From an uncultured Roseobacter sp. (GTDB lineage: Bacteria > Pseudomonadota > Alphaproteobacteria > Rhodobacterales > Rhodobacteraceae), in contig NZ_CANLNE010000005.1 in assembly GCF_947492555.1 (NCBI RefSeq), forward strand, positions 1 to 64,000: 64,000 nucleotides of DNA, read 5' to 3'. The position numbers and the translations under genes are program-made. The notes below the pieces were generated by a model that worked only from the letters and a program-made list of their open reading frames with translations, was not told the DNA's origin and ran no database searches. Shown piece by piece: positions 20,462 through 28,769 of the stretch (the stretch's first letter is position 1; each line of letters starts with the position of its first letter).

Positions 20462-21338
20462 TGCTGCGCGTGGCGGTCACATGGGGCGCGACGGGCGTCA
20501 GCCGCTCGGCATAGGTGCGCACCATCTCGGCCAGCTGCGCCTCTCCCGGACAAGAGGGGATCGAGGCAATGGCCCCGCCCAGAATATCCTTCAGCCGCGA
20601 GATCGCGCCCTGCACGCCCAGCAGCGACACCGCGTTGGGACGCCCGTGCAGATCATCCTGACCGGCGGGTTTGCCCAGAGTTTCTTCATCGTAGAGCGCA
20701 TCGCGTAAGTCATCCGCCACCTGGAACGCCTCGCCAATCCGCGCGCCCAATTCAAACCAGGGCTCTGCTTCCTGACCGGCGGCCACCGCACCCATCTGCG
20801 TCGCCGCGATGAACAACGCCCCGGTCTTGGCCTGATGGTAGGCCGAGAGGTCGATCTCCGCCTCGCTCTCCCACCCCTGCCCTGCGCAGATGCCACCCGG
20901 CATGCCGGTACGCTGTGCGAGCGTCAGGATCATCTGCGCCACACGGTCCGGGGCATGCGCCGACTGCCGCGCCAGCGTCTCGAAGGCCAGCACGATCAGG
21001 CTGTCCCCGGTCAGCACGGCCAGTGGTTCGGAATAGGCCTTGTGCACCGACGCCTTGCCCCGGCGCACATCCGCGTCATCGAAACAGGGCAGATCGTCAT
21101 GTACGAGGCTCGCGCAATGGATCATCTCCAGCGCAGAGGCGGCGGCATCGGTCAGCCCGGGCTTGTCGTCCCCGCAGGCCATCGCCACGGATGTCAGGAT
21201 TGTGGGCCTTATGCGTGCGCCCCCGGGCGCGGTCGCATATCCCAGCGCCGAGGCCAGCCGGGGCGGCACCGCACCCCGCCCCTGCCCCACGGAAACTGCC
21301 GAGGAAATTGCCGCTTCGATTCGGGAGGTCATGCCCAT
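20454..21338 (-). CDS. crtE: Geranylgeranyl diphosphate synthase
   Basis: A 294-aa polyprenyl synthase that makes GGPP for both phytoene and the bacteriochlorophyll tail. The first Asp-rich motif is DDLPCFDDADVRRG near residue 87, and the second is FQVADDLRD near residue 218. The family Lys/Arg patch GGARIRPTI is also present. The ATG at 21338 (MGMTSRIEAA) has AAAGGA seven bases upstream, and the longer frame upstream crosses two PpsR operators, so it is not coding. The gene is divergent from crtD, and its end overlaps crtF by eight bases. Confidence 0.95.
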   Translation of the reverse strand: MGMTSRIEAAISSAVSVGQGRGAVPPRLASALGYATAPGGARIRPTILTSVAMACGDDKPGLTDAAASALEMIHCASLVHDDLPCFDDADVRRGKASVHKAYSEPLAVLTGDSLIVLAFETLARQSAHAPDRVAQMILTLAQRTGMPGGICAGQGWESEAEIDLSAYHQAKTGALFIAATQMGAVAAGQEAEPWFELGARIGEAFQVADDLRDALYDEETLGKPAGQDDLHGRPNAVSLLGVQGAISRLKDILGGAIASIPSCPGEAQLAEMVRTYAERLTPVAPHVTATRSNV

Positions 21339-21361
21339 GGGGGATCCTTTCACCGGCAGAG

Positions 21362-21379
21362 TGTCATATATTTCCGACA
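21362..21379. promoter_or_regulatory. PpsR/CrtJ operator between crtE and crtD, site 1
   Basis: A perfect TGT-N12-ACA (TGTCATAT...CCGACA) in the 93-bp divergent crtE/crtD gap, 24 bp before the crtE ATG. It forms a pair with site 2, six bases away. Confidence 0.83.
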
Positions 21380-21385
21380 CTAAAG

Positions 21386-21403
21386 TGTAAATCATACTGG
21401 ACA
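21386..21403. promoter_or_regulatory. PpsR/CrtJ operator between crtE and crtD, site 2
   Basis: A perfect TGT-N12-ACA (TGTAAATC...TGGACA) 29 bp upstream of the crtD ATG. The close pair can repress both divergent promoters. Confidence 0.83.
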
Positions 21404-21431
21404 CATTGCCGCTGCGAGTCAACAATCCCCT

Positions 21432-22982
21432 ATGGCTGTGAAATCCCCTTCCCTGAGACGCCCGCGCCCGGAGGCCATCGTGATCGGTGCGGGTATTGCC
21501 GGGCTGGCCACGGCGCTCAGGCTGGCCACGGGCGGCATGTCCGTCACGCTTCTGGAGCGTCACGGCCACACCGGCGGCAAGATCAGAACCCTCCCCAGCG
21601 ACGCAGGACCGGTGGACGCGGGCCCCACGGTGCTAACCCTGCGCCATGTCTTCGATGCGCTTTTTGCCTGCGCGGGCGCGCGGCTCGACGATCATGTGAC
21701 GCTGATCAAACAGGACACCCTCGCCCGGCATTTCTGGTCCGACGGCAGCCGCCTTGATCTCTACGCAGACACGGATCGCACCATCGCCGCGATTGATGAT
21801 TTTGCAGGCGGTGCGGCAGCCAATGAGTTTCGTCAATTCCACACCCACACCGCCCGACTGTTCGCGGCTTTTGACGCGCCGATGATGCAGGCCCCCCGCC
21901 CCCGAGTGGCAAAACTGATCCCCCGTGTGCTGCGCCAGCCCACGCTGATCCCCGCCATGGCCCCGCTGTCGACGCTGGCGGCACATCTGAAACGGCAGTT
22001 CAGCGATCCGCGTCTGGCGCAGCTTTTTGGCCGCTATGCCACCTATGTCGGCGGCGCGCCGCACCTCAGCCCGGCGATCCTGTCGCTGATCTGGCAGGCG
22101 GAATCCGCAGGTGTCTGGGTCGTCAAAGGGGGCATGCATGCGCTGACCGAGGCCCTGACCCGGCTTGCGTTGGATCGGGGTGTCCACCTGCGCCGCAACA
22201 CCCACGTGGACCGGATCAATGTTATCGGCGGGGCGGTCACCGGCGTAGAAATCAACGGCGGTGAACAGCTGGACGCCGATACGATTGTCTACGCCGGGGA
22301 TCCGCGCGCACTGGCCACCGGCAGCATGGGAGCGGCCCTGACCTGCGTTGCGCCGCAAACCGCCAGACTGCCCCGGTCCTTTTCGGCGCGCGTACACAGC
22401 TTTGCCGCGATCCCCTCGGGGGTCGACCTCGCCCATCACAACGTCTTTTTCGCCGATGATCCCCGGTCGGAATTCGATGACCTGATGGCCGGCAAAATCC
22501 CCCGCGACCCGACGCTTTATCTCTGCGCCGAGGATCGCGGCCAGGACAGCCCCCCTTGCACAAAGGAGCGCTTTGAGATCATCTCGAACGCGCCGGCCAC
22601 CTCAACACTCACCCCTCCAACGGATTTGGACCTATGGCATCATCAGATCATGCAGAGGATGGCGGATATGGGCGTGACTATGTCGCCGACACCGACCGCC
22701 ACAGCGATCACGACACCGCAGCAGTTCGCCGAGATGTTCCCCGAAACGCTAGGCGCGCTCTACGGGCAAACGCCGCACGGGCTGACCGCGGCGCTGAGGC
22801 GGCCCACGGCGCAGACACCGATCCGGGGGCTGTGGCTGGCGGGCGGCGGGACACATCCGGGCGCGGGCCTGCCGATGGCCACCCTCTCCGCCCGTCACGC
22901 GGCCGAGGCGATCTTGCGCGGCCAAACTTCGACATCAAAGTCGGGCCAAACGGCTATGCGTGGTGGTATGTCGACGGCCTGA
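21432..22982 (+). CDS. crtD: Hydroxyneurosporene/methoxyneurosporene 3,4-desaturase
   Basis: A 516-aa FAD-dependent carotenoid desaturase of the CrtI family that introduces the C3,4 double bond. The dinucleotide-binding motif VIGAGIAGLATALRLA is near residue 18, the ERHGHTGGKIRT loop follows, and the C-terminal FAD motif LWLAGGGTHPGAGLPMA is near residue 465. The ATG follows the PpsR operator pair by 28 bp. The final roughly 60 bases overlap the conserved N-terminus of crtC in another frame, so the tail STSKSGQTAMRGGMSTA is probably a by-product of the overlap and not conserved. Confidence 0.93.
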   Translation: MAVKSPSLRRPRPEAIVIGAGIAGLATALRLATGGMSVTLLERHGHTGGKIRTLPSDAGPVDAGPTVLTLRHVFDALFACAGARLDDHVTLIKQDTLARHFWSDGSRLDLYADTDRTIAAIDDFAGGAAANEFRQFHTHTARLFAAFDAPMMQAPRPRVAKLIPRVLRQPTLIPAMAPLSTLAAHLKRQFSDPRLAQLFGRYATYVGGAPHLSPAILSLIWQAESAGVWVVKGGMHALTEALTRLALDRGVHLRRNTHVDRINVIGGAVTGVEINGGEQLDADTIVYAGDPRALATGSMGAALTCVAPQTARLPRSFSARVHSFAAIPSGVDLAHHNVFFADDPRSEFDDLMAGKIPRDPTLYLCAEDRGQDSPPCTKERFEIISNAPATSTLTPPTDLDLWHHQIMQRMADMGVTMSPTPTATAITTPQQFAEMFPETLGALYGQTPHGLTAALRRPTAQTPIRGLWLAGGGTHPGAGLPMATLSARHAAEAILRGQTSTSKSGQTAMRGGMSTA

Positions 22983-23851
22983 GCGATTGCGGCACCCGCG
23001 CGGTCTCCGTCATCGGGTTCATCGGGTCGGTCTTCTCACCCTGGTACCGCTGGTCCGGGCGCAAAAACCCGCACAACCACGTCTGTATCAACGTGGCGAC
23101 CTATGGTCCGGGCGGGCGCTTTGCCATGACGGATCGCGGCACCTCTGCCCTGCGGCAGACCGCCTCGCGGCTTGAGGTTGGCCCCTCGATGATGCGCTGG
23201 AATGGTGCGCAGCTAATCATCGACATCGACGAGATCTCCGGGCCGCCGCTGATCAACCGCCTGCGCGGGCAGATCCGCGTGACCCCCTCGGCGCTGACAT
23301 CCGTGGAACTGCCGCTGACCGAGGATGGCGCGCATATCTGGCGCCCCTTTGCGCCGAAATCACGGATCGAGGTCACAATCGACAGACCGGGCTGGCAGTG
23401 GGAGGGCGAAGGATATTTCGACGCCAATTTCGGGACCCGCGCCCTCGAAGAGGATTTCAGTTATTGGACATGGGGTCGGTTTCCGACCGGCGACGGGGCC
23501 ACGTGTTTCTACGACGCCACCCGGCTGGATGGCTCACAGCTCGCGGCAGGGTTCCACTTTGACGAAGACGGACACGGCGCGGCAATCCCCTTGCCCCCCA
23601 AGACCCGCCTGCCCCGCAGCCTCTGGGCGGTAAAGCGCGAAACCCGGTCCGATCCGGGACCTGCGCCCAAACAAAAGCTCGGCATGCTGGACGCGCCGTT
23701 CTACACACGCTCGGCTGTGGAAATTCAGCTGGGCAAGGAACGCGTCACCGGCGTGCATGAAGCGCTGGACCTGCGGCGGTTCCGCAGCCCGTTGATCAAA
23801 CCGATGCTGGCCGTGCGGGTGCCCCGCCGTCGGCACTGGAGTTTCGACTAG
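22832..23851 (+). CDS. crtC: Carotenoid 1,2-hydratase (hydroxyneurosporene synthase); start uncertain
   Basis: This enzyme adds water across the psi-end double bond of neurosporene/lycopene-type carotenoids. Conserved family stretches are GYAWWYVDGLSD, GFIGSVFSPWYRWSGR, NHVCINVATYGPGGRF and GRGYFD-like GEGYFDANFGTRALEEDF. The conserved region begins near 22922, but no ATG, GTG or TTG lies in frame close to it. The nearest in-frame candidate is GTG 22832, which overlaps crtD by 151 bases; the next is ATG 22634, deep inside crtD. The coordinates use the GTG. It ends 3 bp before the convergent tspO gene. Confidence 0.85.
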   Translation: MAGGRRDTSGRGPADGHPLRPSRGRGDLARPNFDIKVGPNGYAWWYVDGLSDCGTRAVSVIGFIGSVFSPWYRWSGRKNPHNHVCINVATYGPGGRFAMTDRGTSALRQTASRLEVGPSMMRWNGAQLIIDIDEISGPPLINRLRGQIRVTPSALTSVELPLTEDGAHIWRPFAPKSRIEVTIDRPGWQWEGEGYFDANFGTRALEEDFSYWTWGRFPTGDGATCFYDATRLDGSQLAAGFHFDEDGHGAAIPLPPKTRLPRSLWAVKRETRSDPGPAPKQKLGMLDAPFYTRSAVEIQLGKERVTGVHEALDLRRFRSPLIKPMLAVRVPRRRHWSFD

Positions 23852-23854
23852 CCT

Positions 23855-24337
23855 TTAAGACGGCACCGGCGGCGGGTGGCGCGCGACCTCAGGGTTCAAC
23901 CGCCAGACGCCAGCATTCAGCGCCGCCGCGATGCTCACCCAGATCAGGTAGGGCACGAACAGCAGGGCCGCGATCACATCCAGCGACCACATCGCCAAAA
24001 TCCCGCAGAGCACCGACAGCCAGAGCAGCGAGACAATCGCCATACCGAGGCGTATGTTCTTGAGGCCAAAGAAAACCGGTGTCCACAATCCGTTGAACGC
24101 AATCTGCAGCGCCCAGAAGGCCATGGCGACCCCGTTCCCTTCCAGCATCGCAACCCGCGCGCCAGCGGTCGCGATACAGACGTAGAGCACCATCCACGTG
24201 ACCGGGAACACCCAATCGGGCGGCGTGAACCAGGGCTTGTCAAGGCTGCGATACCAGGGACCGGGCGCAAACAGCCCACCGGTGACGCCTGCCGCCAAAC
24301 AGGCCGCGAGGAAGATGCAGAAGAGGAACCAGAACAT
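23855..24337 (-). CDS. tspO: Tryptophan-rich sensory protein TspO (CrtK)
   Basis: A 160-aa membrane protein of the TspO/MBR family with five hydrophobic helices. The signature WYRSLDKPWFTPPDWVFPVTW lies near residues 28-48, followed by ALQIAFNGLWTPVFFG and LLFVPYLIWVSIAAALN. In Rhodobacter, TspO sits in the outer membrane, binds tetrapyrroles and down-regulates photosynthesis genes in oxygen, acting with PpsR/AppA. It follows crtB by 4 bp, so it is the distal gene of the crtIB-tspO operon. It converges on crtC with only 3 bp between the stops. Confidence 0.94.
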   Translation of the reverse strand: MFWFLFCIFLAACLAAGVTGGLFAPGPWYRSLDKPWFTPPDWVFPVTWMVLYVCIATAGARVAMLEGNGVAMAFWALQIAFNGLWTPVFFGLKNIRLGMAIVSLLWLSVLCGILAMWSLDVIAALLFVPYLIWVSIAAALNAGVWRLNPEVARHPPPVPS

Positions 24338-24341
24338 GCGC

Positions 24342-25379
24342 CTAGGTAAGACCAGTCCTGCGACCGGTCAAGCGCTCACGTTGCGCCTGCCTGCGCGCCT
24401 CCAGCGTCGCCAGCACCGAAATCAGCGTATCACTGCGCGATGTCGTAGTCGTGTTGCGCGCCGCCGCCGAGACCAGGAACTGCACCTCGGGCAGCGGCTT
24501 GGCAAAAAGCACCGGAGATCGCGGCATCACCAGACCCGCCGCGGTTAGGAGCATCGACTGCCCCAGCCAGCCGATTTTCTGCGCCTTGCTGGTACGGGCC
24601 CGAGCCGAAATGGAATCGTACCCCATCGCCGTCAGCTGGCCACCGATCCCCGCATAGATGAACCGCGCGGCGTAAATCCCCGGGCGGCAGCCGCGGGGCA
24701 AGGCCCCGACCCCGGCCTCCGAGCGCATGTAAAGCCGGTTCGCCTCCATCACCAGACGTTTGACCATCTTGCGCAGAGCCTTGGTGGGTTTCGGGCTGGC
24801 CAGGAAATCCTCGACGTCAATGCCCGCCTCGTCCAGCCAGTCGAGCGGCAGATAGATACGGTTTTCCAGAGCATCCTCGCCCACGTCCCGCGCGATATTG
24901 GTCAGCTGCATCGCCACGCCCAGATCACAGGCCCGCGCCAGCGCATCGGCATCCCGCACGCCCATCAGCACACACATCATCGCCCCCACGGCGGAGGCAA
25001 CCCGGGCGGAATAGGACCGCACGTCGGAAAGCGTGTGATATCGGCGCCCCTCTGCGTCCCACGCGAGCCCTTCCAGGAGGGCATCGGGCAGCGCGCGGGG
25101 CATCTGAAAATCCTCGACGATCGCGGCAAAGGCTCGGTCCGGAGCCGCATTCTGCGGTCTGCCCGCGTACACCGCATCCAGCCGATCACGCAGACGCAGC
25201 ACCGCCTCCACCTTCTCGGCCTTCAGATCAACCTCGTCATCCGCCAGACGGCAAAAGGCATAAAGCGCCAGCGCCGGGTCACGAACGCGCGCCGGTAACA
25301 GCCGTGACGCCGCATGAAAGGACAGCGACCCGTGCCGGATCGCCTCGCGGCAGTGGTCAAGATCAGCAGGCGCAATCAC
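24342..25379 (-). CDS. crtB: Phytoene synthase
   Basis: A 345-aa enzyme that condenses two GGPP molecules to phytoene. The first Asp motif is FCRLADDEVD near residue 43. The second is NIARDVGEDALENRIYLP near residue 165, with YCYxVAxxVG-like SARVASAVGAMM between them. Translation starts at GTG 25379 (MIAPADLDHCREAIRHGS), with GGAGG eight bases upstream. The gene is 21 bp after crtI. The C-terminus (from about residue 285) is longer and more basic than in plant-type enzymes, as is common in purple bacteria. Confidence 0.95.
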   Translation of the reverse strand: MIAPADLDHCREAIRHGSLSFHAASRLLPARVRDPALALYAFCRLADDEVDLKAEKVEAVLRLRDRLDAVYAGRPQNAAPDRAFAAIVEDFQMPRALPDALLEGLAWDAEGRRYHTLSDVRSYSARVASAVGAMMCVLMGVRDADALARACDLGVAMQLTNIARDVGEDALENRIYLPLDWLDEAGIDVEDFLASPKPTKALRKMVKRLVMEANRLYMRSEAGVGALPRGCRPGIYAARFIYAGIGGQLTAMGYDSISARARTSKAQKIGWLGQSMLLTAAGLVMPRSPVLFAKPLPEVQFLVSAAARNTTTTSRSDTLISVLATLEARRQAQRERLTGRRTGLT

Positions 25380-25400
25380 CGGACATCCTCCCTTGCATCC

Positions 25401-26945
25401 TCATCGAACCGGCTCCGCATCCGGCACCAGGGTGCTCAATACTTCAGCCGTGGAAATCACCCCCGGCACCCCTGCCCCGGGATGCGTGCCCGCACCCACC
25501 AGAAAGAGACCCTTCGCCTCTTCGGAGACATTATGCGGGCGAAACCACGCGCTTTGCAGAATGCGCGGCTCGATGGAAAAGCCCGCGCCAAAGGGGCTGA
25601 GGTAGCGGTCGCGGAATGTCTCGGGCGTGAACACAACCTCGGTGCTGATCTTTTCGCCCAACCCGGGCAACAGCTGATCCTCCAGCACCTTGAGCATCTT
25701 CGCCTTGTAACGCGGCTCTTCCTCCGCCCAATCGACACCGTTGTCATGCCCCAGATGCGGCACCGGGCTGAGCACGTAAAAGCTGTCATCCCCCTCGGGC
25801 GCCACCGACGGGTCCGTCACCGACGGGCGATGCACGTAAAGGCTCATGTCGTCGCAGAGCTTGCCCTTGATGAAGATATCCCTGAGCAGCCCGGTATAGC
25901 GCGGCCCGTTCAGAATGGTGTGGTGGCCCACATCCGGCCATTTATCCGCAGTGCCTCTGGTGCCGAAATACCAGACAAACAGGCTCATCGAATACCGCGT
26001 CCGCGCCAAACGTTTCGGCGTCCAGCGCCGCTTTTTGTGATTACGCAAAAGGCTATTGTAGGTGTGCCCGGAATCAGCGTTGGAAACGACCACATCGGCG
26101 CCCATTTCCAGACCGGAGGCCAGCCGCACCCCGGTCACGGCACCGTCGCGGACCACGATCTCATCCACCTGTGTTTCCATCAGCAGCGTGCCGCCCTGAT
26201 CCTCGATCACATCCGCCATGGCGCGTGCCATGCCCGCCAGACCGCCCATGGCATAATGCACCCCGAATTCCTTTTCGAGATAGGCCACGAGGATATACAT
26301 CGAGGTGACATGCATCGGGTCACCGCCGATGAACAGCGGGTGGAAACTCAGCGCCATGCGCAGCTTTTCATCCTTCACGCGCCGTGCGGCATGGGCATAG
26401 ACGGACCGATCCGCGCGCAGCATCGCAAAGGTGGGCAGCACCTTGATCAGCTCCCAAAGCTGATGCATCGACCGGCGCCCCAGATCCTCGAACCCGAACC
26501 AGTAGCGCGCGGCACTGTCTTTCAGAAAACGGTCGAACCCGGCAACATCATGGGGCGCAAGCTTTGCGACCTCGGCACGCAGCTTGTCGGTGTCCTGCTG
26601 CGCAACGAACGTCGTGCCGTCCGGCCAGCGGATTTGATAGAACGGATCGAGCGATTTCAGCGTCACATCCGCATCGAAATCCCGCCCGCAGGCCGCCCAG
26701 AGATCACGATAAAGCTGTGGCACGGTCACGATTGTTGGGCCCAGATCAAACCGATGTCCGTCCTGCCAGATGGCCGACCCCCGCCCGCCGGGCACATCCA
26801 GCTTGTCGATCACTGTGACCCGGTAGCCCTTCGCGCCAAGCCGCATCGCCGCCGCCAGACCACCCAGGCCCGCACCGATCACAATCGCCCGGTTTCGTCC
26901 CGCCGTGGCGGCCTCAGCAGATTCGATGGGATCAACACGTGTCAT
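25401..26945 (-). CDS. crtI: Phytoene desaturase
   Basis: A 514-aa FAD flavoprotein that desaturates phytoene to neurosporene in three steps in spheroidene-type organisms. The FAD motif is VIGAGLGGLAAAMRLGAKGY (residues about 22-41), with LDVPGGRGSAIWQDGHRFDLGP after it. The C-terminus LVGAGTHPGAGVPGVISTAEV is the bacterial-type phytoene desaturase signature. ATG 26945 (MTRVDPIES) is used; the upstream open frame runs through two PpsR operators. No strong ribosome site precedes it. It is divergent from crtA and co-directional with crtB and tspO. Confidence 0.95.
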   Translation of the reverse strand: MTRVDPIESAEAATAGRNRAIVIGAGLGGLAAAMRLGAKGYRVTVIDKLDVPGGRGSAIWQDGHRFDLGPTIVTVPQLYRDLWAACGRDFDADVTLKSLDPFYQIRWPDGTTFVAQQDTDKLRAEVAKLAPHDVAGFDRFLKDSAARYWFGFEDLGRRSMHQLWELIKVLPTFAMLRADRSVYAHAARRVKDEKLRMALSFHPLFIGGDPMHVTSMYILVAYLEKEFGVHYAMGGLAGMARAMADVIEDQGGTLLMETQVDEIVVRDGAVTGVRLASGLEMGADVVVSNADSGHTYNSLLRNHKKRRWTPKRLARTRYSMSLFVWYFGTRGTADKWPDVGHHTILNGPRYTGLLRDIFIKGKLCDDMSLYVHRPSVTDPSVAPEGDDSFYVLSPVPHLGHDNGVDWAEEEPRYKAKMLKVLEDQLLPGLGEKISTEVVFTPETFRDRYLSPFGAGFSIEPRILQSAWFRPHNVSEEAKGLFLVGAGTHPGAGVPGVISTAEVLSTLVPDAEPVR

Positions 26946-26964
26946 CACACTGATACAGTAGATG

Positions 26965-26982
26965 TGTCTAGTTAACTTGACA
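26965..26982. promoter_or_regulatory. PpsR/CrtJ operator between crtI and crtA, site 1
   Basis: A perfect TGT-N12-ACA (TGTCTAGT...CTTGACA), 19 bp upstream of the crtI ATG in the divergent crtI/crtA gap. Confidence 0.84.
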
Positions 26983-27011
26983 ATTGCGTTCTTCCAATTC
27001 GGGCTTTTGCG

Positions 27012-27029
27012 TGTCAGACTTACTTGACA
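27012..27029. promoter_or_regulatory. PpsR/CrtJ operator between crtI and crtA, site 2
   Basis: A perfect TGT-N12-ACA (TGTCAGAC...CTTGACA), 22 bp upstream of the crtA ATG. The two sites are 29 bp apart here rather than 6-8, so each may control one divergent promoter or they may loop. Confidence 0.84.
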
Positions 27030-27051
27030 CTTGGGACAAATACCGCGCGCA

Positions 27052-27768
27052 ATGACCGACACACCCATTGTATCTTTGAGCTTTTTTCGCTTTGCGCGCC
27101 CAACCGCGCGGCTCTGGGCACTCGCGATGATGGGCTTTGCACGCCTGGCTTTGCCAAAGGTGCCCGGTATCGGTTTCTGGAAGCTCTGCGGCTCCGGTAC
27201 GGGCGAAGGCTTCACGCCTCTGCCCAACACCGCCGTCTATGCGATTCTGGCCAGTTGGCCGGATGAGATGACGGCGCGCACCCAGACTGAAGACGCGCGA
27301 ATTTACGCGCGGTATCGCCGCCGCGCATCGGAAAACTGGACGATATTTCTGGAAACCACCTCGGCGCGGGGCCAATGGTCGGGAAAAACGCCCTTTCATG
27401 CCACTGCGGAGACGTCCAAAGGCCCCCTCGCCGCCCTGACCCGCGCAACGATCAAGCCGGCCATCGCGCTCAAATTCTGGCGGCGCGTGCCCGACATCAG
27501 CCGGATGATCGGGGCAGATCGGAACGTCGCCTTCAAGATCGGTATTGGCGAGGTGCCGCTTTTGCATCAGATCACCTTCTCCATCTGGCCGGATGCCAGC
27601 GCCATGGCAGGGTTCGCCCGCGAAAACGGACCCCATGCGGCAGCCATTCGCGCCGTAAGGGACGGGAACTGGTTTTCCGAAGAACTCTATGCCCGTTTCG
27701 CCATTCTCGGCGAGACCGGCTCCTGGGGCGGGAAAAGCCCGCTCGACACGTTGGATCTGCATCTATGA
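27052..27768 (+). CDS. crtA: Spheroidene monooxygenase
   Basis: A 238-aa oxygenase that converts spheroidene to the 2-keto carotenoid spheroidenone using O2. Family stretches include ARLALPKVPGIGFWKLCGSGTGEGFTP (start shown in part), TIFLETTSARGQWSGKTPF, and a C-terminal FAILGETGSWGGKSPLD. The ATG at 27052 gives MTDTPIVSLSFFRF; the frame is open seven codons upstream to a TTG that lies just past a PpsR operator. The stop overlaps the bchI ATG (ATGA), so carotenoid keto-oxidation and Mg-chelatase genes form one operon. Its presence implies pink spheroidenone-type pigments. Confidence 0.94.
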   Translation: MTDTPIVSLSFFRFARPTARLWALAMMGFARLALPKVPGIGFWKLCGSGTGEGFTPLPNTAVYAILASWPDEMTARTQTEDARIYARYRRRASENWTIFLETTSARGQWSGKTPFHATAETSKGPLAALTRATIKPAIALKFWRRVPDISRMIGADRNVAFKIGIGEVPLLHQITFSIWPDASAMAGFARENGPHAAAIRAVRDGNWFSEELYARFAILGETGSWGGKSPLDTLDLHL

Positions 27769-28769
27769 ACACCCCCTTCCCTTTCTCCGCCATCGTCGGT
27801 CAGGAGGCCATGAAACAGGCCATGGTGCTGACGGCGGTTGATCCCGGCATCGGTGGCGTTCTGGTCTTCGGCGACCGGGGCACCGGCAAATCCACCGCCG
27901 TGCGGGCCCTGGCGGCCTTGCTGCCCCCTATTCGAGCCGTGGAAAGCTGCCCCGTCAACTCCGCCAAAAGCGCGGAATGCCCGGAATGGGCCGAGTTAGG
28001 GTCGAAAAAGCTGGTCTCCCGCCCGACGCCCGTCATTGATCTGCCCTTGGGCGCGACCGAAGATCGGGTGGTCGGCGCGCTGGACATCGAACGCGCCCTG
28101 ACGCGCGGGGAAAAGGCGTTTGAACCCGGCCTGCTGGCCCGTGCCAATCGCGGCTATCTCTACATCGATGAGGTCAATCTGCTGGAGGATCACATCGTCG
28201 ATCTGCTGCTGGACGTCGCGCAATCCGGCGAGAACGTTGTGGAACGCGAAGGGCTGTCAATCCGCCATGCCGCGCGTTTCGTGCTGGTCGGATCCGGCAA
28301 CCCCGAAGAGGGCGAATTGCGCCCGCAACTGCTCGACCGGTTTGGCCTGTCCGTCGAGGTACGCTCACCCAATGATGTGACCGAACGGGTCGAGGTGATC
28401 AAACGCCGCGACGCTTTTGAGACTGATCACGCCGCGTTCATGGCCCACTACAGCGCCGAGGATGCAAAGATCCGCGACACGATCCTGAAGGCCCGCAAAC
28501 GGCTGCCGAAAATCGCAACGCCGGACGCGATTCTCGAAGATTGCGCCGCCCTGTGCATCGCTCTTGGCTCAGACGGGCTGCGCGGAGAATTGACGCTGCT
28601 GCGCACCGCCCGCGCGCTGGCCGCCTATCAGGGAAGGCGGAAACTGAGCCGTGACCATTTGCGGGCCGTCGCCCCCTCCGCCCTCTCCCACCGCCTGCGC
28701 CGCGATCCGCTGGATGAAGCCGGATCCGGAACCCGCGTCCTGCGCACCGTCGACGAGGTTCTGGGGTGA
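27765..28769 (+). CDS. bchI: Magnesium chelatase ATPase subunit I
   Basis: A 334-aa AAA+ ATPase that forms a ring with BchD and drives Mg insertion into protoporphyrin IX by BchH. The N-terminus FPFSAIVGQEAMKQAMVL is followed by Walker A GDRGTGKSTAVRAL (residues about 37-50). Walker B and its flank read GYLYIDEVNLLEDHIVDLLLD (core residues near 128), and sensor 1 is FVLVGSGNPEEGELRPQLLDRFG. The ATG overlaps the crtA stop and the stop overlaps the bchD GTG, so crtA-bchI-bchD are tightly coupled. Family length is normal. Confidence 0.97.
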   Translation: MNTPFPFSAIVGQEAMKQAMVLTAVDPGIGGVLVFGDRGTGKSTAVRALAALLPPIRAVESCPVNSAKSAECPEWAELGSKKLVSRPTPVIDLPLGATEDRVVGALDIERALTRGEKAFEPGLLARANRGYLYIDEVNLLEDHIVDLLLDVAQSGENVVEREGLSIRHAARFVLVGSGNPEEGELRPQLLDRFGLSVEVRSPNDVTERVEVIKRRDAFETDHAAFMAHYSAEDAKIRDTILKARKRLPKIATPDAILEDCAALCIALGSDGLRGELTLLRTARALAAYQGRRKLSRDHLRAVAPSALSHRLRRDPLDEAGSGTRVLRTVDEVLG

